Of a stretch of DNA of 64,000 bases, positions 18,570 to 27,128 are shown one piece after another. The position numbers and the translations under genes were made by a program. Every line of letters begins with the position of its first letter. Positions within the stretch are counted from its first letter, which is position 1. This DNA comes from Pseudomonas farris. GTDB taxonomy: Bacteria; Pseudomonadota; Gammaproteobacteria; Pseudomonadales; Pseudomonadaceae. The notes beneath the pieces are model-generated. The model was not told the DNA's origin, ran no database searches, and was given only the letters and a program-made list of their open reading frames with translations. The stretch covers positions 57,314 through 121,313 of the forward strand of contig NZ_JAHSTV010000016.1 of NCBI RefSeq assembly GCF_019145235.1. The letters are read 5' to 3'.

Positions 18570-19196
18570 TTACTTGGAGCTCAGCACCGAATAGCTGTTC
18601 ATCAGGTTGCGATAATTCGGAATGCGGGGCGACAGCAGGTTGGCCAGGCCTTCCATGTCATTGCGCCAGTCGCCTTGCAGCTCGCAGGCTACCGAGAACC
18701 AGTTCACCAGCTGTGCGCCGGCCGCTGCCATGCGTGCCCAGGCCGCTTGCTGCACGGTTTCGTTGAACGTGCCGGAAGCGTCGGTGACCACGAACACTTC
18801 AAAGCCTTCAGCCAGCGCCGACAGGGTCGGGAAGGTCACGCACACATCGGTCACCACACCGGCGATGATCAGTTGCTTGCGACCGGTGGCCTTGACGGCT
18901 TTGACGAAGTCTTCGTTGTCCCAGGCATTGATCTGGCCTGGACGCGGGATGTATGGCGCGTCCGGGAATTGCTCTTTCAACTCCGGCACCATCGGACCGT
19001 TCGGGCCGTTTTCGAAGCTGGTGGTCAGGATGGTCGGCAAGTTGAAGAACTTGGCCACGTCGCCCAAGGCCAACACGTTGTTCTTGAATTCGTTGGGCGA
19101 GAAATCCTGCACCAACGAGATCAGGCCGGTCTGGTGATCGACCAACAATACAACTGCATCATCTTTGTTCAGACGTTTGTAAGGAACGTTGCTCAT
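18570..19196 (-). CDS. ycaC: YcaC-type isochorismatase-like hydrolase
   Basis: A 208-residue cysteine hydrolase of the isochorismatase superfamily. VVLLVDHQTGL carries the catalytic aspartate, RPGQINAWDNEDF is diagnostic of the YcaC subgroup, and IIAGVVTDVCVTFP contains the nucleophile cysteine. From memory it resembles E. coli YcaC over its whole length, including the LVNWFSVACELQGDWRN segment. The physiological substrate of YcaC is unknown. The start is ATG 19196, seven bases after GAGGAG; the upstream in-frame ATG at 19226 has none. The gene ends in its own terminator. Confidence 0.9.
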   Translation of the reverse strand: MSNVPYKRLNKDDAVVLLVDHQTGLISLVQDFSPNEFKNNVLALGDVAKFFNLPTILTTSFENGPNGPMVPELKEQFPDAPYIPRPGQINAWDNEDFVKAVKATGRKQLIIAGVVTDVCVTFPTLSALAEGFEVFVVTDASGTFNETVQQAAWARMAAAGAQLVNWFSVACELQGDWRNDMEGLANLLSPRIPNYRNLMNSYSVLSSK

Positions 19197-19263
19197 GTGA
19201 AACTCCTCGCAGGATTGACGTTGCATAGGGCGCCGACACGCCAGGCCGGCGCTTTTTTAATGA

Positions 19264-21102
19264 CTAGAAGGCAAAACACGAGCAGCCAAACGCGCCCCAG
19301 AACCCCTGGAAATCGCTGACCGGTGCGTTCGATAAACGCGCCCGTTCATGGCTGTGGGAATGCACCGCGCACGGCCCGCTGCACTGGTGAACCTGCGCCT
19401 GCATCGGCGAAGCCGGACGCCAGTGACCCGGCACCTTGACCACCGGCGACCAGTCCGGCAGCACCGGCACGCTAGGCGGCCCAAGCTTTTCGAATTCGCC
19501 GGCGGCGTACACCACTTTGCCGCCAACCACGGTCAACACCGATTCGATCCACTTGATGGCTTCTTCCTCGACACTGAAAAAGTCCGCGCTCAATGCCGCC
19601 ACGTCGGCCAGTTGACCGACCTTGATCTGGCCTTTCTTGCCCTGTTCCGACGAAAACCAGGCACTGCCATGGGTGAACAGTTCCAGCGCGGTCTGCCGGG
19701 GCAGTCCTTCGCTGTGCAGCGCCAGGCCACCGACGGTGCGACCGCTGACCATCCAGTACAACGAGGTCCATGGATTGTAGCTAGACACTCGAGTCGCATC
19801 GGTGCCGGCGCCGACCGGTACACCCTCGGCCAGCATGCGCTTGATCGGTGGCGTGTTTTCGGCGGCCTTGGCGCCATAGCGCTCGGCGAAATATTCACCC
19901 TGGAACGCCATGCGGTCCTGGATCGCGATACCACCGCCCAGCGCCCTCACCCGTTCGATATTCTGCGGTGTGATAGTTTCGGCGTGGTCGAAGAACCATG
20001 GCAAACCATTGAAGGGAATGTCGCGATTGACCTTCTCGAACACGTCGAGCATGCGGCTGATGGATTCGTTGTAAGTCGCATGCAAACGGAATGGCCAGCG
20101 CTGCTCGACGAGGTGGCGGACCACCGGTTCCAGCTCATCTTCCATGGTTTGCGGCAGGTCTGGACGCGGCTCGAGGAAGTCTTCGAAATCCGCCGCCGAG
20201 AACACCAGCATTTCCCCGGCGCCGTTGTGCCGCAGGAAGTCGTCGCCCTGATGCAGCTTGACGCTGCCGGTCCAGTTCTTGAAATCGGTGAGTTCTTCCT
20301 TGGGCTTCTGGGTGAACAGGTTGTAGGCGATGCGGATGGTCAGTTGTTGATCCTTGGCCAACTGCTCGATCACCGCGTAGTCGTCCGGGTAATTCTGGAA
20401 ACCACCGCCCGCATCGATGGCACTGGTCAGGCCGAGGCGATTGAGTTCGCGCATGAACTGGCGGGTCGAGTTGACCTGATATTCCAGCGGTAACTTTGGC
20501 CCTTTGGCCAGGGTCGAGTACAGAATCATCGCGTTCGGTCTTGCGACCAGCATGCCGGTCGGGTTGCCGTTGGCATCACGCACGATTTCGCCACCCGGCG
20601 GGTTCGGCGTGTCGCGGGTGTAACCGGCAACTCGCAATGCGGCGCGGTTGAGCAAGGCGCGGTCATACAAATGCAGGACGAACACCGGTGTATCGGGCGC
20701 TGCCTGGTTGAGCTCTTCCAGGGTCGGCATGCGCTTCTCGACAAACTGGAATTCGTTCCAGCCACCCACCACCCGCACCCATTGCGGCGTCGGCGTGCGG
20801 TCAGCCTGATCCTTGAGCATGCGCAAGGCATCGGCCAGGGACGGCACGCCTTCCCAGCGCAGTTCGAGGTTGTAGTTCAAACCGCCACGAATCAGGTGCA
20901 AGTGCGAGTCGTTGAGGCCGGGGATGACGCAGCGGCCCTTGAGGTCGATGACCTGGGTGCCGGAACCGCGCAGGGCCATGGCCTCTGCATCGGTGCCGAC
21001 CGCGACGAAGCGGCCGTCGCTGATCGCCACGGCACTGGCGAGGGGTTTTTCACGGTCAACGGTATGGAACTGGCCATTGAACAGAATCAGATCGGCGTTC
21101 AT
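19264..21102 (-). CDS. YtcJ-like amidohydrolase (Amidohydro_3)
   Basis: A 612-residue metal-dependent hydrolase. The N-terminus MNADLILFNGQFHTVD and VIDLKGRCVIPGLNDSHLH (the HxH-type metal site, here SHLH) define the superfamily. Later FFDHAETI and AGTDATRVSSYNPW supply a metal-ligand histidine and the conserved aspartate. YtcJ-type proteins act on N-acyl or formyl-type bonds, but the substrate here is unknown. The C-terminal 60 residues are rich in Pro, His and Cys and less conserved-looking. ATG 21102 follows AAGGAAACGCG. It is followed downstream by the YcaC-type gene, and upstream by the ABM/DoxX pair, so the four may be co-expressed. Confidence 0.88.
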   Translation of the reverse strand: MNADLILFNGQFHTVDREKPLASAVAISDGRFVAVGTDAEAMALRGSGTQVIDLKGRCVIPGLNDSHLHLIRGGLNYNLELRWEGVPSLADALRMLKDQADRTPTPQWVRVVGGWNEFQFVEKRMPTLEELNQAAPDTPVFVLHLYDRALLNRAALRVAGYTRDTPNPPGGEIVRDANGNPTGMLVARPNAMILYSTLAKGPKLPLEYQVNSTRQFMRELNRLGLTSAIDAGGGFQNYPDDYAVIEQLAKDQQLTIRIAYNLFTQKPKEELTDFKNWTGSVKLHQGDDFLRHNGAGEMLVFSAADFEDFLEPRPDLPQTMEDELEPVVRHLVEQRWPFRLHATYNESISRMLDVFEKVNRDIPFNGLPWFFDHAETITPQNIERVRALGGGIAIQDRMAFQGEYFAERYGAKAAENTPPIKRMLAEGVPVGAGTDATRVSSYNPWTSLYWMVSGRTVGGLALHSEGLPRQTALELFTHGSAWFSSEQGKKGQIKVGQLADVAALSADFFSVEEEAIKWIESVLTVVGGKVVYAAGEFEKLGPPSVPVLPDWSPVVKVPGHWRPASPMQAQVHQCSGPCAVHSHSHERARLSNAPVSDFQGFWGAFGCSCFAF

Positions 21103-21111
21103 CGCGTTTCC

Positions 21112-21717
21112 TTAAGGCTGTGTGGAATGGGACTGACCGGCTTCCAGCCACGGCGTGAACAGGCGCGTGGCCAGCGGCATAAAGACGTACACCACCGACA
21201 GCACGATGGTCAGGGTGATCAGGAAAGTGGCGACCACGTAATTGGACAGGAAGGCATTGAGCTGCAGCAGCGGCCCCCAGAGCAGCGGCACCAGCAAGGT
21301 ATGCGGCAGAATCACCAGCAACGTCACCACAGCCTGCTTCCAGCGCGGCGGTGGCGAACCGGCCTCAGCCAACGGTGAGAACCAGAATTCATTGACCGGG
21401 TTGACTTCGGTCTGGTCGCCATCGGCCAGCATCGGCGCCGCTTCGTCCACCAGCGCCTGGCGTTGCGGCGAGTCGAGCCAGCGCTGCATGGCCTCGGTGG
21501 AACAGAAACGCAACACGCAGGTGTAGTTATCCAGGCCCGCCTGCTTGCCGCGAACCACATCCACCCCCAAGTGCCCTTCCCGCTGTCCCGCTACGCTAAC
21601 GATGTTACGCAGCCAGGCCTCGTACGCCGCTTCGAAACCAGTCTTGACTCGGTGCTTGACGATCAGCGTCACGATCTCATCGGACCCCGGCGCTTTTTGA
21701 GTTTGGGCTTCAGGCAT
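21112..21717 (-). CDS. ABM-domain protein fused to a two-helix membrane tail
   Basis: The N-terminal half (about residues 10-110) is an antibiotic-biosynthesis-monooxygenase-like ferredoxin fold: VTLIVKHRVKTGFEAAYEAWL, GHLGVDVV, YTCVLRFCSTEAMQRWLDSP. The C-terminal half has two hydrophobic helices (about residues 130-150 and 160-185). ABM domains alone are usually cytoplasmic and about 100 residues long, so the membrane-anchored form is a fused variety known from several proteobacteria. ATG 21717 overlaps the end of the DoxX gene by eight bases; a longer frame to 21744 lies wholly inside DoxX. Function unknown. Confidence 0.8.
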   Translation of the reverse strand: MPEAQTQKAPGSDEIVTLIVKHRVKTGFEAAYEAWLRNIVSVAGQREGHLGVDVVRGKQAGLDNYTCVLRFCSTEAMQRWLDSPQRQALVDEAAPMLADGDQTEVNPVNEFWFSPLAEAGSPPPRWKQAVVTLLVILPHTLLVPLLWGPLLQLNAFLSNYVVATFLITLTIVLSVVYVFMPLATRLFTPWLEAGQSHSTQP

Positions 21718-22126
21718 AACGGAGCACTCCGGGCAAACGGACATTGAGCGCCAGCCGTCCCGGCCCGGCGATGAACACAGAGGTGAAAAGGATCAACAGC
21801 AGCCAGCCGAACTGCCCTTCGGCCACACTCCATTGCGGATGCACGATCAGCAACGCCACCAGCAGCACAAAGAGAATAGGCAAACAGGCCAATCGCACCA
21901 GCACCCCGGCGACGATCAGCAATGGGCACAGCACTTCGGCGAAGATCGCCAGGCTCAGAGTGAGGTCGGCACCGAGGTGGAAAGGGTCTTCGATCAGTTG
22001 CAGCTGCGCATTGAAGTCCAGCAGCTTGGGCAAGCCGTGAACCCACAGCAGAAACAGACCGCCACTGACCCGCAAAAACAGCAGCCCGACATCCCGCGCC
22101 TGTTCATCCCGTTGCGAAGCGTTCAT
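21710..22126 (-). CDS. DoxX-family membrane protein
   Basis: A 138-residue protein with four hydrophobic helices. The DoxX signature is visible in LLFLRVSGGLFLLWVHGLPK at the N-terminus and in LSLAIFAEVLCPLLIVAGVL in the middle. The family is linked to thiosulfate or quinone redox and to several detoxification operons, but many members are uncharacterised. It is translationally coupled to the ABM-domain gene downstream, and both precede the YtcJ-like amidohydrolase, which suggests a single operon. Confidence 0.87.
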   Translation of the reverse strand: MNASQRDEQARDVGLLFLRVSGGLFLLWVHGLPKLLDFNAQLQLIEDPFHLGADLTLSLAIFAEVLCPLLIVAGVLVRLACLPILFVLLVALLIVHPQWSVAEGQFGWLLLILFTSVFIAGPGRLALNVRLPGVLRYA

Positions 22127-22238
22127 GGCTCACCCTTGTTCAATCACTGACCTGAATAGTGCCGCCAAGGGGTGGGGAAAAATTGAATGTACGTGCTCTC
22201 TTTGCGAGTGCGTTGAACGCCCGAACGACACAAAACCC

Positions 22239-22328
22239 TGTGGGAGCGGGCTTGCCCGCGAAGGCGGTGTGTCATTCAACGGTGATGTTGACTGATCCGA
22301 CGCCATCGCGGGCAAGCCCGCTCCCACA
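22239..22328. repeat. REP pair (GTGGGAGCGGGCTTG type)
   Basis: Second copy of the element at 16413, with arms TGTGGGAGCGGGCTTGCCCG and the complementary right arm ending CTCCCACA. It lies between the DoxX operon promoter region and the terminator of the DUF6124 gene. Confidence 0.85.
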
Positions 22329-22364
22329 GTTTTTTTTGCGTGCTCACTACTGCTCAGGCACAAA

Positions 22365-22384
22365 AAACGGCCCGAAGGCCGTTT
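22365..22384 (-). terminator. Intrinsic terminator of the DUF6124 gene
   Basis: An eight-base-pair stem AAACGGCC/GGCCGTTT with a TTCG tetraloop in the minus-strand RNA, followed by a T run, 14 bases after the DUF6124 stop. Confidence 0.85.
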
Positions 22385-22398
22385 CGTATTGAATCCGG

Positions 22399-22767
22399 TC
22401 AGACGGCCGGGGCGGCCTTCAATTCCAGGCTATCCAGCGCCCGACTCACAGCCAGTTCACCCAGCATGATGAGCTGCGCGACGCCCAGTATCGTATTGCG
22501 CTGCGGCCCCTCCAGAAACCCGGCACAGTCACTGGCGATCACCTTGGCCGAGGCAAAGGATTCGCTGGCATTGGCCAGTAGCTCTTCGATGTCTATGCCC
22601 GGGGCGACGGTGTAAATCGTGCTCGGTTTGCGCGAGGTCTTGGGGTCGGACGGTTTGAGGTAGTGATCGAGAGCACGCTCGGCGGCTTCGTTGAGTTTTT
22701 TGGGATCGAGGGGATCGTAGGGGGAAACGTCGTCGGTTTCTGGCGGGTTAGGTGTGGCTTTGAACAT
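22399..22767 (-). CDS. DUF6124 family protein
   Basis: A 122-residue cytoplasmic protein common in Pseudomonas. It begins MFKATPNPPE and has an acidic, proline-rich first 35 residues (DDVSPYDPLDPKKLNEAAERAL). A mostly helical remainder contains IDIEELLANASESFASAKV and a C-terminal LISELAVSRALDSLE-like helix. No catalytic motif is apparent. ATG 22767 follows AAGGGAGATTCACC. The open frame extends to 23031, but that extension crosses the structured element at 22822-22897 and is not coding-like. The gene ends at a strong terminator. Its function is unknown; family assignment is from memory of the N-terminal pattern. Confidence 0.82.
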   Translation of the reverse strand: MFKATPNPPETDDVSPYDPLDPKKLNEAAERALDHYLKPSDPKTSRKPSTIYTVAPGIDIEELLANASESFASAKVIASDCAGFLEGPQRNTILGVAQLIMLGELAVSRALDSLELKAAPAV

Positions 22768-22821
22768 GGTGAATCTCCCTTGGAAAATAGCACCACCAGA
22801 ACCTGTCGCTAAACAAATAAG

Positions 22822-22897
22822 GGTGGCGACTGTATGCAGGTTAGCGAACCGGTCAAAGGCACCCGGTAGACCCGAGGGTCTCCCGCATACAGCCACC
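22822..22897 (-). promoter_or_regulatory. Candidate structured 5' leader RNA of the DUF6124 gene
   Basis: On the minus strand a closing stem pairs 22897-22885 with 22837-22822 (seven plus six base pairs around a three-base bulge). Inside are a hairpin at 68-81 of the 22800 block (AGACC/GGTCT, loop CGAG in plus orientation), a stem 22848-22852 with 22863-22867 (ACCGG/CCGGT), and a small competing hairpin 22839-22850 (GGTT/AACC) that shares bases with it. The element ends 54 bases before the ATG. It is a prediction by eye; no known Rfam family is recognised. Confidence 0.5.
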
Positions 22898-23241
22898 ATA
22901 ACGTAATTGCAGACGTCAAAAGTCGGCAATAAAGTCTGGAGCACTGATGCACTTTGAATAGTCCGAGTCGCTAAACCCGATCGCTGATTGGCAGCGATGC
23001 GGAAACGATAAAGACCAGGCCCAAAGCGCACAAGCCGGCGAATTCTGGCGCAGTCGTAGGCAACGGCGCAAGGATCTGTAGCTTTCAGGAAGTAACGCTA
23101 AACACCATTAAACACAGCCCGCCAATCTCCCCATTTTGTGGAGCAAGTCTGACGACTGACCCTTCGCCAGCCTGTAATGGACACCCGCAAACTACAGGTG
23201 TCCGATGAGCTCAGCCCACCGAACACCTTACTCCGTCGTTA
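22898..23241. other. Intergenic region upstream of the DUF6124 gene
   Basis: No credible gene. It holds a copy of GTCGCTAAAC at 22968-22977 that repeats 22805-22814 on the other side of the structured element, and a further CGCTAAAC near 23094. The DUF6124 promoter should lie here, but I see no convincing -35/-10 pair. Confidence 0.5.
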
Positions 23242-25122
23242 TTACAGTAATTCCTTCAGCGTCCCGGATATCAGTCCAGGTACTGGCTTGTAATACTGGT
23301 TCTTCACATTCCCTCCCCAAAGCACATAGCTGCCGTCTCGACGCCTTGCGGCGAAAGAAGGATCAATGGGTGGAGGATTCGGAGGGGGCGCCTGGTAAAA
23401 CGGATAGCGTTTGATCGAATACAATTCGACCACATCGCTGCTGAGGTACTGAGCCAATTCCGGCGGAATTTCACCCGCATCTTCCATCGCCAAAGTCGCT
23501 CCCCATGCGATGACCGCACCGTAGACGCCCCCCTGCGTGGCCACGACGCCATACGCACCATTGGTGCAGTACACACCTGTGATCAGGCTAGCCATCAACG
23601 TTTGGCGGATACCTGACGTGATCGCTCCACCATGCGTATTCATCCCCCACACCACCACGGCACGCGTCCTGCCGTCATCCTGTTGGCTTAATAGAAAAAA
23701 GCTCAAGTCATTTGAGTAAAGACTGAGTATCCCTGGAACCGTGATAGCCCGATTGCCGACATAACCGCGAGCGTCCTCCGGCTTTGGATGCATCTCCTTA
23801 ACCGCTGCTTCAATCTCACTGCGGGTAGCCTGGGTAATCGATGCTCCACCATAACGCGGGGCCCCCCAAGCCTCCGCCTCGCCACGTTCAGAGATAATGC
23901 AGAATGCCCAGCGTGTTGCCTTGCACAACAGCACACCACCTCGCACCGCGATCAGAGACGCCGACTCTGACATTAAACCGCCTTCACCTGACAACCCCCA
24001 ACTAACTGCCTTACGTCGGTCGCGGGTAATTGCGCAAAATGCCGTGGTGGACGCCGTGACCGAGTTCACTCCACCGTCATTGAGGATCGCTTCAAGTTTA
24101 CTCGCCGGAATGGCGCCACCGTCGGCCGCCTTTCCCCATGTCACAATTTCGCCGTTGCGGCCAATGGCACAAAAAGCAGCAGCAGCGGCGACAATCCGCT
24201 CGACAAACATACTGCCGAGTTGCAGTTGAGCATCGGCACTGATCGAACCGCCATTGTTAGGATTACCCCACGCATAGACCTTGCCGTTTTGGGTCCGCAC
24301 CGCAAAAGCATTTTCCGTGGAATGGATGGCGACAGGTGCATCGAACCACAGCGCTCTTTGGATAAGATCAGGAATGACACCACCGGAGCCACTTGAACCG
24401 ATTGCACCTATTCTGTTTGCATCACCGGTGGCGTCTTTGTAGATGAAAGCAAAACACACACGGTTGCTGTAAACCGACTTGATGTCAGTCAGTTTTACAG
24501 AGTGGGTGGCCGGAATGTTGGCTCCCCAAACCAACAATTGATTGCTCGATCCATTGTTCACCAGCGCGGCAAAATCCTTTTCAGTTGTAAAGAGCCGAGT
24601 GGCCGGATTGTTCTTCAGAAAGTTGATGATATCGGGCGGTACCGGTAACCCCCAGCCAGTCTGCCCCTCGAAATAAATATCCTGGGTATTCGGGTCAATC
24701 AGGCCAAATGCGCCTCCCGTTGATACGAACACCCGATCCGAAGGTTCATTGCCATAGAAGGAAAAATTGCCCCATTGTTTCAAGAAACTGCTCTCGCTTT
24801 CTCCGCGACTGATTCCCTGAAAGTCAGAGCTCACAATCGTGGCGGCAGAGCGGGCTTCCTGGCCGGTTTCGCCCGTAGACGATACCGGCGTTACGGCAAA
24901 CATAATTGATCGCTCGCTGTATTCAGATTTAATTCTCAGATCGATGGCCACCCCTTCCGGTCCACTGATTGGCACATTATCGAGATACCACTTGTAATGA
25001 GAGGTCCCTTCAGGATTCTCATCTGCATTGTCATAGCGATAACTGCCGCGTACAAAGCCACCAATCACCGGTTCTCCGATGATGATGACGTCGCGTGCGA
25101 TGGGTTCGGCGGTTGTACTCAT
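23242..25122 (-). CDS. RCC1-like repeat protein with Ig-like N-terminus (1 of 3)
   Basis: A 626-residue protein without signal peptide. The N-terminal module (about residues 10-80) has the Ig-like adhesin pattern: PVIGGFVRGSYRYDNADENP, EGTSHYKWY and later MFAVTPVS. From about residue 170 there are roughly nine repeats of about 50 residues, each ending in a (V/A)xxWGxxxxGGxI-like turn (VYAWGNPNNGGSI, IVTWGKAADGGAI, AVSWGLSGEGGLM). This is the RCC1/beta-propeller repeat pattern. ATG 25122 follows AAAGGAGCTTCGTT. It is the last of three tandem paralogues; the run has lower GC than its flanks. Function unknown; adhesin-like or effector-like roles are possible but unproven. Confidence 0.75.
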   Translation of the reverse strand: MSTTAEPIARDVIIIGEPVIGGFVRGSYRYDNADENPEGTSHYKWYLDNVPISGPEGVAIDLRIKSEYSERSIMFAVTPVSSTGETGQEARSAATIVSSDFQGISRGESESSFLKQWGNFSFYGNEPSDRVFVSTGGAFGLIDPNTQDIYFEGQTGWGLPVPPDIINFLKNNPATRLFTTEKDFAALVNNGSSNQLLVWGANIPATHSVKLTDIKSVYSNRVCFAFIYKDATGDANRIGAIGSSGSGGVIPDLIQRALWFDAPVAIHSTENAFAVRTQNGKVYAWGNPNNGGSISADAQLQLGSMFVERIVAAAAAFCAIGRNGEIVTWGKAADGGAIPASKLEAILNDGGVNSVTASTTAFCAITRDRRKAVSWGLSGEGGLMSESASLIAVRGGVLLCKATRWAFCIISERGEAEAWGAPRYGGASITQATRSEIEAAVKEMHPKPEDARGYVGNRAITVPGILSLYSNDLSFFLLSQQDDGRTRAVVVWGMNTHGGAITSGIRQTLMASLITGVYCTNGAYGVVATQGGVYGAVIAWGATLAMEDAGEIPPELAQYLSSDVVELYSIKRYPFYQAPPPNPPPIDPSFAARRRDGSYVLWGGNVKNQYYKPVPGLISGTLKELL

Positions 25123-25177
25123 AACGAAGCTCCTTTACGTTCACATGAGACGCTGGCTCTGGGATATAAATCTGCGA

Positions 25178-27064
25178 TCAACTGCGTCCGGGGTCGAATT
25201 CTTCTTGTTTAACGTGGGCCCCCCACGTCACGTATTTGTTGTTCGTTTTACGTGCGGCGAAGGCGGCCGGAACAGCTGCGGCCGAGGGTGCTGGACTGGC
25301 TTGAATGGTATAAATTTCAACGACGCCACTGCTCAATGCGCCGCGCAACTCGGCAGGTATCACCCCGCCGTCCTGTGAAGAACGCCCCCAGGTAACGACC
25401 ACACCTTCAGTCGCTCCTTGGTCAACCAGCGCCGCGTAAGCACCATTGCTGCAGTAAATTTTGCGAATGCGACTGGCCATCAGTGTTTGCCTGACATCAC
25501 TTGGTATCGAGCCACCCGTAGCCGCCAACCCCCACGAGATCAAACTTTTTGTGCGACCGTCGGGATGCCGATTGAGCAACACAAAGCTGCCGTCATTACG
25601 CACCAGCTCGACTACTTCACCGCTCAGCAATGTGGTGCTGGAGGAAACTCTGCTTTGCAAGCTTCTGGAAAATCTGGCACCACTGAATATGGCTTCGATC
25701 TGCGTCTCAATGTCTCCTTGCTCAAGTAACTCTTCGGCATTCAACGGCAAATTGGAGGCCGCTTCATCTGCACTTTGAACGGGGATGGCCTCGCCTCCGT
25801 GACCGGCTGACCCCCAGGCTGCGGCCTGTCCGCTCTCATTGATGAAGCACATCGCCCATGGCGCAGCAGTACACAACACGAGATTCCCACGAGCAGCCAG
25901 ACTGGCAGCGGTCTCTGACATGGTTCCACCGTGCGCAGCCAGTCCCCACGTTGCGGCTTTCCTCCGGCCTTTGGTAATGGCAACAAATGCGCTGTCATTG
26001 GCGATCACGTTGAGTGCACCATTATCGTCGTAGATCTTTTCCAGGGTTGCGGCAGGTATGACACCGTTCAAACCCCAGGCAATAACTTCTCCTGATGCCG
26101 TCATGGCACAAAAAGCCGTGCGCGAAGCGATGATGCGATCCACCTTCATACTGTTCAGCTGCGTTTGTATATCAAGCGGAATCGCCCCCCCATTCGTTGT
26201 GCTGCCCCACGCATACACACGTCCGAGTTCTGTCAGCACTGCAAAGGCATCTATGGTGGCGTAGATGGCCTTAGGGCGGTCAAACATCAGTTTGTTCTGT
26301 ATCCCGACAGGCACTTCACCACCCGTTGCAGCAGTCCCCACCGCGCCAATCGTGTTTTCGCCGGGTTGCGGATTCTTGTAAATAAAGGCTAAAGAGGAGC
26401 CGTTGCTGTAGACCGATTTAATGTCCTGAAGATCGGGTAATGTCGTCGGTATCCCCGGCCCCCATACCAGCAACTGGTTATGATCGCTTATCGGTACCAA
26501 AGCTCCGAAACTGTTCTGAGTGGTGTACATAGTAACGGCCGGGTTATTTTGAAGGTACGTCGCGAACTCCGGTGGAACGACGCCACCAAAGTTTTGTGCA
26601 CCGATGACAGAAACGTTTTGTGTGAGTCTGTTTTTCAGGGCAAATGCCCCAGCAGTAGACGTGAAGACTCCATCTTTGGGTCCATTAGCATGAAAGGCGA
26701 ACTGGCCCCGCTGTTTGAGAAAGCTGTTCTCACTTTCTTCATCTGAGATGTTCTGGAAACCATCGCGCATGACTTCCATTGGAACAGAAAACGATTCAAC
26801 GCCTGTTTCGTCGGTCGCTGCGACAGGAGTAACCGAGAAACTGAGGGTCATTCCGGCATGTACAGGCAGTAATGTCAGATCAATGGAAGTCGCAATAACG
26901 GTACCGGTGGCTCCGCCGTCGTACCAGCGGAAAAGGGAGGCCCCTTCGGGATTTTCATTCGGGTTCTCATAAAGATAACTGCCGCTTACAGTTCCACCGA
27001 TCAGGGGTTCACCAATAATTGCAACTTGTTTGACTGTGGGTATGGCGTTTACGCTGGTACTCAT
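25178..27064 (-). CDS. RCC1-like repeat protein with Ig-like N-terminus (2 of 3)
   Basis: A 628-residue close paralogue of the gene at 23242. The N-terminal module is clearly homologous (GEPLIGGTVSGSYLYENPNE, EGASLFRWY, LSFSVTPVA), followed by about nine RCC1-like units such as VYAWGSTTNGGAI, VIAWGLNGVIP, AATWGLAAHGGTM and LISWGLAATGGSI. Residues around 440-500 form a linker with an acidic helix (EEAASNLPLNAEELLEQG-like). ATG 27064 follows TGAGGAGTTATCGTC. The 55-base gap to the next gene and good ribosome-binding sites suggest co-transcription. No signal peptide or membrane segment is visible. Confidence 0.75.
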   Translation of the reverse strand: MSTSVNAIPTVKQVAIIGEPLIGGTVSGSYLYENPNENPEGASLFRWYDGGATGTVIATSIDLTLLPVHAGMTLSFSVTPVAATDETGVESFSVPMEVMRDGFQNISDEESENSFLKQRGQFAFHANGPKDGVFTSTAGAFALKNRLTQNVSVIGAQNFGGVVPPEFATYLQNNPAVTMYTTQNSFGALVPISDHNQLLVWGPGIPTTLPDLQDIKSVYSNGSSLAFIYKNPQPGENTIGAVGTAATGGEVPVGIQNKLMFDRPKAIYATIDAFAVLTELGRVYAWGSTTNGGAIPLDIQTQLNSMKVDRIIASRTAFCAMTASGEVIAWGLNGVIPAATLEKIYDDNGALNVIANDSAFVAITKGRRKAATWGLAAHGGTMSETAASLAARGNLVLCTAAPWAMCFINESGQAAAWGSAGHGGEAIPVQSADEAASNLPLNAEELLEQGDIETQIEAIFSGARFSRSLQSRVSSSTTLLSGEVVELVRNDGSFVLLNRHPDGRTKSLISWGLAATGGSIPSDVRQTLMASRIRKIYCSNGAYAALVDQGATEGVVVTWGRSSQDGGVIPAELRGALSSGVVEIYTIQASPAPSAAAVPAAFAARKTNNKYVTWGAHVKQEEFDPGRS

Positions 27065-27128
27065 GACGATAACTCCTCACAAGAATTTCCCTGCGCGCAG
27101 GGAACGGCTCAGTCGAGCAATGGCATGC

